Source: Pirellulales bacterium (lineage in GTDB: Bacteria; Planctomycetota; Planctomycetia; Pirellulales; JAEUIK01). From it: a DNA stretch of 64,000 bases. Positions 52,677 through 61,500 of the stretch are shown piece after piece. The position numbers were made by a program, and so were the translations under genes. Each line of letters starts with the position of its first letter. The first letter of the stretch is position 1. Below the pieces are notes generated by a model. That model had not been told where the DNA came from. It saw only the letters and a list, made by a program, of their open reading frames with translations, and did not search any database. The stretch covers positions 186,001 to 250,000 of the forward strand of contig JAIBBY010000001.1 in the NCBI GenBank assembly GCA_019694455.1, in the 5' to 3' direction.

Positions 52677-53663
52677 ATGCCCTCCATACTGCCGCAATTC
52701 GATCGCAACCGTCTGCTGATAAAGCCGCTGCACGAGCGACAGCATGACGTTCCCTATTCGCATATGCTGGCCATCGACGACTTGCCCGGCGAACTGTCGC
52801 CCCAGGCCATGCAGGACTTGGGCATACTGGGCGAGCGGCTGGTGAAGGCGCGCGCGGCGGGGGGCGCTCGCTTGATGCTCATGGGGGCGCATGTGATTCG
52901 CGCGGGGGTTGGCCGCCAGTTGATCGACATGATGGAACGGGGCCTGATTACGCACATTGGCATGAACGGCGCCGGGCCGATTCACGACTATGAACTAGCC
53001 AAGATCGGTGCCACCTGCGAAAGCGTCGCTCGCTATATTCGTTCCGGCGAGTTTGGCCTGTGGCACGAAACCGGGCAGATGAACGACGTGGTCCGCCGCG
53101 GCGCCAACGAGGGATTGGGACTGGGCGAGGCGCTCGGCCGCGAAATCCTGCAGGGCGACTTTCCAAATAAAGACACCAGTGTGTTGGCCGCCGGGTATCG
53201 GCTCGGCATCCCGATCACGGTCCACATTGGCATCGGTTACGACATCTTGCATGAGCATCCCAACTTCGACGCGGCCGCGTTTGGCGCAGCCAGCTATCGC
53301 GATTTTCTCGCGCTGACCAGCACGGTCGACAAGCTGCAGAACGGCGTCTTTCTATGTTTTGGCACCGCCGTGATGGGGCCCGAAGTGTATCTCAAGGCGC
53401 TGGCCATGGCGCGCAACGTGGCGCACCAGGAAGGGCGGCAGATCGCGCACTTCACCACGGCGGCGTTCGACCTGATTGAAATCAGGGGGCATTGGCAGTC
53501 CGAGGCGCCAAAGTCCAACCCGCAATACTATTACCGCCCTTGGAAAACGGTGCTCGTGCGCACCGTCGCTGATGGCGGTGAAAGCTTCTATATTAGCGGC
53601 GATCACCGATCGACCGTGCCGCGTTTGCGCGCGGCGGCCCTGGCGGCGGAGGCCCAGTCGTGA
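52677..53663 (+). CDS. Deoxyhypusine-synthase-like protein of unknown role
   Basis: 328 residues. Features: M-L-M-G-A-H-V-I, G-M-N-G-A-G-P-I-H-D-Y-E, E-T-G-Q-M-N, G-L-G-L-G-E-A-L-G-R, T-V-H-I-G-I-G-Y-D-I-L-H, and F-G-T-A-V-M-G-P-E-V-Y-L-K-A. The blocks resemble the NAD-binding Rossmann layout of deoxyhypusine synthase, but bacteria lack eIF5A, so another substrate is expected. It sits in an operon-like run with a HAD phosphatase, overlapping a PfkB kinase by 4 nt. I do not recognise a characterised enzyme. Confidence 0.8.
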   Translation: MPSILPQFDRNRLLIKPLHERQHDVPYSHMLAIDDLPGELSPQAMQDLGILGERLVKARAAGGARLMLMGAHVIRAGVGRQLIDMMERGLITHIGMNGAGPIHDYELAKIGATCESVARYIRSGEFGLWHETGQMNDVVRRGANEGLGLGEALGREILQGDFPNKDTSVLAAGYRLGIPITVHIGIGYDILHEHPNFDAAAFGAASYRDFLALTSTVDKLQNGVFLCFGTAVMGPEVYLKALAMARNVAHQEGRQIAHFTTAAFDLIEIRGHWQSEAPKSNPQYYYRPWKTVLVRTVADGGESFYISGDHRSTVPRLRAAALAAEAQS

Positions 53664-54730
53664 TCGCGCTCGACCGCTTGGAGCGATTGCTGGCGGGCTT
53701 TGGTGATCTGCGGATTGGATTGATCGGCGATCTGTTTCTTGATCGTTATCTGGAGATCGACGCCGAGCTGCGTGAACTTTCGATCGAAACCGGCCTCGAA
53801 GCCTATCAGGTCACCCGCATCCGCAATCAGCCCGGCGCGCTAGGCACCGTGATGAACAATCTCGTGGCCCTCGGTGTCGGCCGTCTTGTGCCAGTTACCG
53901 TGTTGGGCGACGACGGCCAGGCCTACGATCTGCTCCAGGCGCTGGAGCAGATGCCGGTGGACGCGGCGCATGTGGTGCGCGACCCGCATCGCAAGACGCC
54001 GACCTACACCAAACCGCTGCAAAAAGACGCCGCAGGCGCCTGGCGCGAACTCAATCGTCTCGATTTGCGCAATCGCGAACCGCTGTCGGCAGCGAGCGAA
54101 CGGCAGGTTATCGAAAGGGCGACCGCCGTCTGGGAATCGACCGATGGGCTCATCGTGCTGGACCAGGTGAACGAGTCAGGCTGGGGTGTCGTCACCCCTC
54201 GCGTGCGCGAACATCTTGCCGAGTTGCAGCGCGGCCAGCCGAACAAGTTGATGTTTATCGACAGCCGGGCGTTCATTGGCGAGTTTCGCGCGGGCACGCT
54301 CAAACCCAACATCGCGGAGTGCTGCCGCGCGCTGGGTCGGCCCATTGACGAGCGCGAGTTTCACCAGCGCGGCGCCTCAAGTCGCTTGCAGGTCGCGCAG
54401 GCGGCGGCTACTGAATTATCACGCCGCGCCGGCCAGCGCATCTATTGCACGGCCGGATCGCTGGGCATCCTGGTCGTCGATGCGGCCGGCGCCGAATTGT
54501 CGGCGGCGCCGCCGGTCTCCGGCCCCATCGACACGGTCGGCGCCGGCGACAGCGCCACCAGCGGGATCGTAGCGGCGCTACTCTGCGGCGCTACCCCCGG
54601 TGAAGCCGCCGATGTCGGCAACTTGGTGGCTTCGATCACGGTGACTCAACTCGGCACAACCGGCACGGCCAACCCAGAACAACTGCGCCAGAGGCGCCAG
54701 CAATTGGCGAATGCGGTTGGCGCCACATAA
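53660..54730 (+). CDS. RfaE1-like PfkB-family sugar kinase
   Basis: 356 residues from GTG 53660, 4-nt overlap with the previous gene. Motifs: I-G-D-L-F-L-D-R-Y near the start, G-D-D-G-Q-A-Y, F-I-D-S-R, and the catalytic D-T-V-G-A-G-D-S-A-T (PfkB signature 2). The order and length resemble the N-terminal kinase domain of HldE/RfaE (heptose-7-phosphate kinase), although the typical G-G-A-A-N motif is P-G-A-L-G-T. So it probably phosphorylates a sugar or sugar phosphate made by the module. Confidence 0.88.
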   Translation: MIALDRLERLLAGFGDLRIGLIGDLFLDRYLEIDAELRELSIETGLEAYQVTRIRNQPGALGTVMNNLVALGVGRLVPVTVLGDDGQAYDLLQALEQMPVDAAHVVRDPHRKTPTYTKPLQKDAAGAWRELNRLDLRNREPLSAASERQVIERATAVWESTDGLIVLDQVNESGWGVVTPRVREHLAELQRGQPNKLMFIDSRAFIGEFRAGTLKPNIAECCRALGRPIDEREFHQRGASSRLQVAQAAATELSRRAGQRIYCTAGSLGILVVDAAGAELSAAPPVSGPIDTVGAGDSATSGIVAALLCGATPGEAADVGNLVASITVTQLGTTGTANPEQLRQRRQQLANAVGAT

Positions 54731-54966
54731 TTCGCGCGGGCGGCCAGTTCTAAGCGCAATCCCCGGCCAAAGGGGGGCATCTGAGTCGTTGACGACCCTT
54801 GCCGAGAATTCTACCATCTTCGGTATGCCGCTAGCGCCGAGTCGACGCCGATCGGGATTGGTCAGCAACCTTTGTGAGTGCTGTGTGTCCATGCAGGACG
54901 ATCGAGCCCGCCATGCGCTTCTCTTTTCGCACCTCGAACGATTCCCTCTGGTGGGAGGCCAGTGCC

Positions 54967-55290
54967 ATGCCGTTGTTTGAAATCGAGACCGAGTCGCACA
55001 TCATCATCACCTGGGCTGGCGAGGAAGCCGGCGCCTCCAACGTGGTCAACGACGCCTATCCCGAGGAAAAAATCGTCCGCATGACGCGGCGCCCTCGCGA
55101 CACCTGGGTGATCTCGAAATCGGCCCTAGGCATCTCCGGCGCCACCGATCCCTGTAATACGGCCCGCGACTGCCTGGCCAAGGCGGCTGGCGACAAGGTA
55201 CACGCCATTCGCCTCTACATGCACGAGACCGGCTCTGATCTCGAGCGCGCCCGCAAGATCATCGAATCGAACATGGTCATGGGCTGGTGA
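54967..55290 (+). CDS. Small conserved-looking protein of unknown function
   Basis: 107 residues from ATG 54967 (M-P-L-F-E-I-E-T), with GGGAGG eight nt upstream; a longer reading starts at 54874. Beta strands near the start (H-I-I-I-T-W-A-G), an E-E-K-I-V-R-M motif, and an amphipathic C-terminal helix E-R-A-R-K-I-I-E. Cytoplasmic, no cysteine cluster or known motif. It follows the PfkB gene by 236 nt, so probably a separate unit. Not recognised. Confidence 0.72.
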   Translation: MPLFEIETESHIIITWAGEEAGASNVVNDAYPEEKIVRMTRRPRDTWVISKSALGISGATDPCNTARDCLAKAAGDKVHAIRLYMHETGSDLERARKIIESNMVMGW

Positions 55291-55326
55291 GGCCAATCTA
55301 GCCCCACAAAAATTAAAAAACGGGCC

Positions 55327-55347
55327 GTTAGCGTTGGAGTCGCTAAC
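55327..55347. terminator. Hairpin after the small 107-residue gene
   Basis: GTTAGCG (55327-55333) / CGCTAAC (55341-55347), 7-bp stem, 7-nt loop. No T run follows closely on plus; on minus an AT-rich T-tract follows after six nt. A weak terminator or mRNA 3' end is possible. Confidence 0.3.
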
Positions 55348-55435
55348 CTGATCGGTCGAGCAAGACTGCTTGTTTTGTCGGGCGCAATGAACCATAGTAA
55401 GCGCCAAGCTTCAAGTCGTTTGACGCTCACTCTCC

Positions 55436-56131
55436 GTGTATCTGGATTCCGCCGTGGCGATCCGCGTAGCAATGCTGTTACTTTTGGCGCTGGCGCTAAA
55501 TGTCCGCGTCAGCGAGGCGGCGACGGTTTCATTTGCATTTTCCGGACAGATCACTTCCGGTTCGGAGCCGGCGCTAGACATTCGAGTTGGCGACCCGATC
55601 ACTGGAATAGTCACTTACGACAGCGAAGCGCCGCCCACGGAAATCGGTAACTCGCCGCTTTCGCTTTTATTCGCCGGCGCCACGGCCTACCAGCAATCGC
55701 CGAACATTCCCCATAGCGGTGTTCAGCTTGCCATTGGCGGCCAAGACTTTTCAAGCAGCCCTTCGCGCGGGTTGGTCGTGGTCGTGGGTGACGACGTGAG
55801 CGGCGGCGACGTTATTGGCATTTCCTATTCTCGTCCGCTCCCACCCAATGTGCCCAATGCCGCCGGCGACTCCGTGTACTTCATACTGCGGCTGATCGAT
55901 TCGACCGGCGCCGCGCTATCCAGCGAAGAATTGCCGACCACGATTGCGGCCAGCGAGTTTGATCAAATGACGCTCGATATCGGCTGGCTGAGCCTGACCA
56001 AGGGCGCGGGATTCTCCGCGGTCATCACTTCATTTACCCCCGTGCCCGAACCCGCAACCAGTTTGCTCGCTATTTGCGGAGTTCTCCTGGCAACTTTGCC
56101 CGTGGCCACGATGCTTCGCCGCGCCGAGTAA
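55436..56131 (+). CDS. PEP-CTERM-sorted secreted protein
   Basis: 231 residues. GTG 55436 start; a further in-frame GTG lies at 55454. A signal peptide (about 10-28, ending S-E-A-A) leads a beta-rich body with S-G-Q-I-T-S-G and G-I-V-T-Y-D-S. The C-terminus has V-P-E-P-A-T, a hydrophobic stretch, then R-R-A-E: the PEP-CTERM sorting signal handled by exosortase/EpsH-type systems. No exosortase in the window. Possibly a matrix protein; no catalytic motif. Confidence 0.88.
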   Translation: MYLDSAVAIRVAMLLLLALALNVRVSEAATVSFAFSGQITSGSEPALDIRVGDPITGIVTYDSEAPPTEIGNSPLSLLFAGATAYQQSPNIPHSGVQLAIGGQDFSSSPSRGLVVVVGDDVSGGDVIGISYSRPLPPNVPNAAGDSVYFILRLIDSTGAALSSEELPTTIAASEFDQMTLDIGWLSLTKGAGFSAVITSFTPVPEPATSLLAICGVLLATLPVATMLRRAE

Positions 56132-56133
56132 CT

Positions 56134-56150
56134 CGGCGATTGAGTCGCCG
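56134..56150. promoter_or_regulatory. Small hairpin after the PEP-CTERM gene
   Basis: CGGCGA / TCGCCG with a 5-nt loop right after the stop codon of the PEP-CTERM gene, with no T run. It could be a 3' stabilising hairpin or a weak terminator. Confidence 0.22.
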
Positions 56151-56291
56151 TCACCATGCTGGCGTTGGCCCGGTTGTCGGATTTTTCGCAAACCCTTATG
56201 ATTCGTAAGCCTTGGCGAAGTAAGGTGCTGCGCGCTTGCCGAGGCGAATCGAGCCGTTTTACTCAGCGCAATCCTATTCGCGAGACCTGAC

Positions 56292-57359
56292 TTGCCAGCA
56301 GAAGCGATTGTCACGGTGCCAGTTGGCTATTGGTTGGGGTTCGCCGCGCTGGTGACGGTGTTGCTGACGCTCGACTTGGTGGTGTTTCACCGCAAGGCGC
56401 ACGAGCCATCGCTGCGCGAGTCGGCGATTTGGACCGCCATTTGGTGTTCCATTGCGCTATTGTTCAATGGCTTTGTTTGGTGGCTCTACGCCAATGTGCT
56501 GAACCACCCCAAGCCTTCGCAAGCCGCCATCAATTTTTTGACCGGCTATCTGGTCGAATGGTCGTTGTCAATGGACAACGTCTTTGTCTTCGCGGTGGTG
56601 TTCGGCTTCTTTGGCGTCCCCCGCAAGTATCAATACCGCGTCCTGTTCTGGGGCATCCTTGGCGCCGTGGTGATGCGGTTTATTTTTGTGTTTCTCGGCA
56701 CCAAACTGATTCAGCAGTTCGAGCCGGTCATGCTCCTGTTCGGCGCCTTTCTGGTCTATACCGGCGTGAAGCTCGCCTTTCACGATGAGGGGGACGAGAT
56801 CGACCCCAATACCAATTGGTTGCTGCGACTGGCGAAGCGCATGTTTCCGGTCGCGCGCGGAGATCATGGCGATCATTTTTTCGTCCGCGAGGAGGGTAAA
56901 TTCACCATCACGCCGCTATTTCTGGTGCTGCTGGTGGTCGAGAGCACCGATGTCCTGTTCGCCGTCGATAGCGTCCCCGCCATCTTTGGCATTACGCGCG
57001 ATCCGTTCATCGTGTTCACCTCCAACATCTTCGCGATCCTCGGCCTGCGCGCGCTCTACTTCTTGCTGGCCGGAGTAATGAATCTGTTCCGGTTCCTGCA
57101 CTATGGCTTGAGCGCCATCTTGATCTTCATCGGCGTCAAGATGACTGTGAAGACGCTACAGCACCTGCAGCATGCCGACTGGTGGCCGGCGCCCGAACAA
57201 AGTTGGCTCCATTGGCCGCTGCCCGATTGGGGTTCGCTGCTTGTCGTGCTGGGACTGTTAGGCGCCTCGGTCATTGCATCGATCGCCATACGTCCTGCTG
57301 CCCGCGACGAGTCGTTGGCAGGCAGCGATGAGCCCGAACCGGTCGACACGCGGTCCTAG
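56292..57359 (+). CDS. TerC/Alx-family membrane protein
   Basis: 355 residues from TTG 56292. About 8-9 hydrophobic helices with the TerC hallmark L-V-E-W-S-L-S-M-D-N-V-F-V and a second acidic motif V-V-E-S-T-D-V-L-F-A-V-D-S-V-P. TerC/Alx proteins are linked to tellurite resistance and, for MntP/Alx types, manganese export; Asp and Asn in the helices bind the cation. I saw no yybP-ykoY riboswitch upstream, though it was not folded. Confidence 0.93.
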   Translation: MPAEAIVTVPVGYWLGFAALVTVLLTLDLVVFHRKAHEPSLRESAIWTAIWCSIALLFNGFVWWLYANVLNHPKPSQAAINFLTGYLVEWSLSMDNVFVFAVVFGFFGVPRKYQYRVLFWGILGAVVMRFIFVFLGTKLIQQFEPVMLLFGAFLVYTGVKLAFHDEGDEIDPNTNWLLRLAKRMFPVARGDHGDHFFVREEGKFTITPLFLVLLVVESTDVLFAVDSVPAIFGITRDPFIVFTSNIFAILGLRALYFLLAGVMNLFRFLHYGLSAILIFIGVKMTVKTLQHLQHADWWPAPEQSWLHWPLPDWGSLLVVLGLLGASVIASIAIRPAARDESLAGSDEPEPVDTRS

Positions 57360-57390
57360 TCATTGCCAGTCATCACAGGCGCATCCTCCC

Positions 57391-58395
57391 TTGGCCGACG
57401 CCCCTCGCGAGATTCGATGCTTGGTGACTGGCGGAGCCGGTTTCATTGGCAGCCACCTTGCCGAGGCGCTATTAACGCGCGGCCGGCTGGTGACCGTCAT
57501 CGACGACGAATCGACCGGCACGATCGCCAATTTGACCGCGGCGCGCCGCTCCGACCGATTGCGCTTTGTGCGCGGCGCGATCTCCGATGAGCCCCTGATG
57601 CGCCAATTAGTAAGTAACGCCGACGAGGTGTACCACCTCGCCGCCGCGGTGGGCGTGGCGCTGATTGCCGACGATCCAATTCGCACGATTGAAACCAACA
57701 TCAACCCGACCGACCTGCTGTTGCGCATCGCGCGCGACAAGCTGCAAGGCGGTGGGCAAGTCCGCCTGTTCCTGGCCAGCACCAGTGAGGTATACGGCAA
57801 GAACCCCAAGCCAAGCTGGACCGAAGACGACGATCTGGTGCTGGGCCCCACCACGCGGCCGCGCTGGGCCTATGGCGCATCGAAGGCGATCGACGAGTTC
57901 TTGGCGCTCGCCTATTGGCGGCAGCAAAGTTTGCCCGTTGTCGTCGGGCGATTTTTCAACGTGGTCGGCCCCAGGCAGACCGGCCAATACGGCATGGTGT
58001 TGCCGCGCTTCGTCGACGCCGCGCTCGCCGGTCGCTCGTTGATCGTGCATGACGATGGCCGTCAGCTTCGCTGTTTCGCTCATGTGAGCGACGTCGTCGC
58101 CGCTGTGCTGGCGCTGATGGATTCGCAGGGCGCGGCGGGGCGCGTGTTCAACATTGGCAGCGACCAGCCGGTGAGCATCTTGGAATTGGCTCAGCGCGTC
58201 ATCGCCGCCGCGCAATCTACGTCGGGCGTCGAATTTCAGAGTTATGCCGCGGCGTATTCAGCCGACTTTGAGGACGTTCGCTCGCGCGTGCCCGACCTGA
58301 CCCGACTGCGCGACACGATCGGTTACGCTCCGCGCTACGATCTGAACGCGATTATCGCCGATGTCGTGCGCTGGAAGCGCGAATCGGCTAGCTAG
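57391..58395 (+). CDS. NAD-dependent sugar-nucleotide epimerase/dehydratase
   Basis: 334 residues if started at TTG 57391; in-frame ATGs at 57331 and 57274 lie inside the terC end, and no clear ribosome site decides. Extended-SDR fold: T-G-G-A-G-F-I-G-S-H, D-D-E-S-T-G, and the catalytic Y-G-A-S-K. Similar to UDP-glucose 4-epimerase or UDP-xylose synthase-type proteins, which act on UDP-sugars for surface polysaccharides. The start is uncertain, the family is not. Confidence 0.88.
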   Translation: MADAPREIRCLVTGGAGFIGSHLAEALLTRGRLVTVIDDESTGTIANLTAARRSDRLRFVRGAISDEPLMRQLVSNADEVYHLAAAVGVALIADDPIRTIETNINPTDLLLRIARDKLQGGGQVRLFLASTSEVYGKNPKPSWTEDDDLVLGPTTRPRWAYGASKAIDEFLALAYWRQQSLPVVVGRFFNVVGPRQTGQYGMVLPRFVDAALAGRSLIVHDDGRQLRCFAHVSDVVAAVLALMDSQGAAGRVFNIGSDQPVSILELAQRVIAAAQSTSGVEFQSYAAAYSADFEDVRSRVPDLTRLRDTIGYAPRYDLNAIIADVVRWKRESAS

Positions 58396-58508
58396 CGCAG
58401 ACGCTCCCCTGCGCGGATCGGCGAGGTTATCATGGCGCCGACCCTCCCCTTGGGGGATGATGACGTAACTGCTCGACTTCCCGCCTCATTGCCTCGCTTG
58501 GTTTCGCC

Positions 58509-61500
58509 GTGAATATCAGAATCTCCTGCTTGGCGTTCATAGTTTGTCTGTTGCAATTACCGCAGGCGGCGCACGCGCAAAAGGCGCCAGACAACTTTCG
58601 CGTTGAGCTCTTGTATCAAGCGCCTGACATCGAACACCCGTCGGTGGTGACGTGCGACGACCACGGCAACTTGTTTGTCGGCGAAGATCCGATGGACATG
58701 CGCGGCCCCACCACCAAGGAGTTCGATCGCGTCCTGTATATACAGTTCGACGAGCACGGCCAACCAATCCGCAAGACGGTGTTTTGCGATGGGCTGTCAG
58801 CGGTCTTCGGACTGGTGTGGCACGACGGCGCGCTGTATGTGATGCACGCGCCGCACTACTCCATGTTTCAAGACACCAATGGCGACGGCGTGGCCGACGT
58901 TCGCAAAGACCTGGCAGAAGGATTTGGACCGCCCGCGGGGGTGTTTGGCTTTAACGATCATATTGTCACCGGCACGCGCATCGGACTCGACGGATTGATC
59001 TATGTGTCGGTGGGAGACAAGGGCGTGCCGCTGGCGCGCGGCGCTGACGGCGGCGCCATTTCGCTCGAAGGGGGTGGCGTTGTCCGTATGCGCCCCGACG
59101 GCACACGGCTGGAGGTGTTTTCCAGCGGCACGCGTAACCACCTCGATGTGGCCCTGGACTCGCTCGACAATATCTTCACCTACGACAACACCGACGACGG
59201 CCTGGGCTGGTGGACGCGTTTCACGCATCACGTTCCGACTGGCTACTACGGCTACCCTTACGATTACCATCCGCATCCCGAGCGGCATCTTCCTCGGATC
59301 AGTGAGCACGGCGGCGGCTCGCCCGTAGGGGCGGCGTGTTATCGTGAAGCGGCTTGGCCGGCCAAATATCGCGACAGCGCGTTTCACTGCGAATGGGGCA
59401 AACGCAAGTTACAGCGATTCACGCCCAAAAAGTCCGGCGCGACCTTCGCGGCCGAAGTGGAGGATTTCATCGTGGCCGATGGCGCGGGCGAGTTCTGCCC
59501 GCAAGACTTGTGCTTCAGTCCCGATGGCCGCTACATGTACATCGCCGATTGGAACTACGGTGGCTGGACTCGTCCGGATGTCGTCGGTCGGCTGTATCGC
59601 GTCAGCTACACAGGGGGCGATGTGCCCCCGGAACCGGAGCGTGCTGTCGATGCCGATCCGCTCGATCGACAGATCGCGGCCCTAGCGCATCCGGCGCATA
59701 GCGAGCGGATGCGCGCACAGCAGGCACTTGTTCGCATCAGTGAGCCGGCGGTTGCTTCGCTCACCACGCTGCTCGCCGCCAGCACGGACAAGCTGGCCAA
59801 GACACACGCCATTTGGGCGCTGTACGCGATTGCGGATCGCACGCCCGCCGTTGATCCCGCGGCGCTCTGGACGCAAGCAATCCAAGACGCCGATGCCGAT
59901 GTGCGCGCACAGGCCGCCCGCGCGATTGGCCAGCGTTTTGCCACGCGCAACCTGTACACGATTGCCGCGAGTCAGTCGCCCGCCGCGCGACCCGATGCAT
60001 TCAAGTTGCCGAATCGAGACGCGGCCATCATGGCGCTGGAAGCGCGCTTGGCGGACGATGACCCGTCGGTGCGCATGTGGTCGGCGGTGGCGCTCGGACA
60101 AATCGCCGACCACCGATCGGTGAAGCCGCTGTTCGCCGCGTTGGGCGCGCCGGACGCATTTGCGCGTTTCGCAATGATCCAAGCGCTGCGCTCGATCAAT
60201 CACTGGGGATATGCCGAAGAGTTTATCAACTCGCCTGATTCGCGCGTTCGCGAGGGGGCGGTGCTGGCGATGACCGGCGTCTACAGCGAGGACGCGCTAT
60301 CGGTGCTGATTCGCGCGGCGTTTGCAGGGCAAGATCCGCAACTGCGCCCCAAAGCGCTCGGCGCGGTGGGAGAAGTGCTGTACCAGGCGGCGCCGTATCA
60401 AGAAGGTTGGTGGGGCACTCAGCCGGCGCGCGCCAAGTTCTCGCGCCCCAAGGATCGCGAGTGGGTCGGCACGATCATCGCCCAATCCGCGCTTGGTGCC
60501 GGCGTTGAGCATGCCGATCCCGCGCTCCGCCTGGCCGCGGCTGTCGCGTTGCGGGCAACCGGAAACGAGAATGCGGCCGAGCTGCTGCGTCGGCTTTTGG
60601 CCGATTCCGACGAAGCGGTGCGCCGCGAGGCGATTTTGGCGGTCGGCGAGCTGAAAGACGAGGAATCAATTGCCGGCCTGATCGACGCCGCCTCTGACAC
60701 GAGCGCATCCGACGCGCTGCGTCAAGCGGCCGTGCAATCGATCATGGCCATTGGCTCCGCCGATGCGGTAGAGCAATTGATCGGCATTGTTGCCAGGCCA
60801 GAAACCTCCGACGAGCTTGCCGTGGTGTCGATGCAAGCGCTGGCGCAGATGAAAGCGGCAGCCGCGGGGCCGGTGATTCTCGGCCGCTTTGCCAATGGTT
60901 CGGCCGCGGCGCGCGCGCAAGCCATCACCGCCTACGTAGAAATTGTCGGCGTTCCCGGCGCGCCGGCGATTGCCGAGCAGCTCGACGATGCGGAAGTCGT
61001 AGTTCGCCAAGCATGCATTACCGCCCTTGGCAAGTTGCATGCGTGCGACTATGTTCCCCAAATTATCAACGCCGCGAGCGACACGTCCTTGCGTTACGAC
61101 GTGATTGCCGCGCTGGCCCAGATGCCCGATCGACGCGCTGCGCCGTTATTGATCGACGGCCTCGTTGACAAGAACGCGGACCTGCGCGAGGCCTGCCGCG
61201 CAGCGCTGGTGTCGCTTGGCCGCGCGATTGACGACGATTTGGTGTTGCTCCACGAGCGTGGCGAATTGAGCGGCCAAGCCCGCGCCGCGTTAAAAAGCGT
61301 CGTAGGAGAGCCGACGCCGATCACTCAGTGGAACGTGATGGGGGCGTGGCCCAAGGCGCAGCGGCCGAGTTTCGATCCGGCGGCCGCACCAGACACCGAT
61401 CAGCGCGTCGCGTTGGGCGATCGCACACTCACCTGGCACAAGGCAGCTAGCCCGAAGGGTGGTGGGCGGATCCGCCTTAATGGGCTTCGACCAGAAAACG

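Noticed and set aside
56132-56291. yybP-ykoY manganese riboswitch before terC
   Set aside because: The characteristic conserved loops were not seen by eye; only a short hairpin right after the previous gene.
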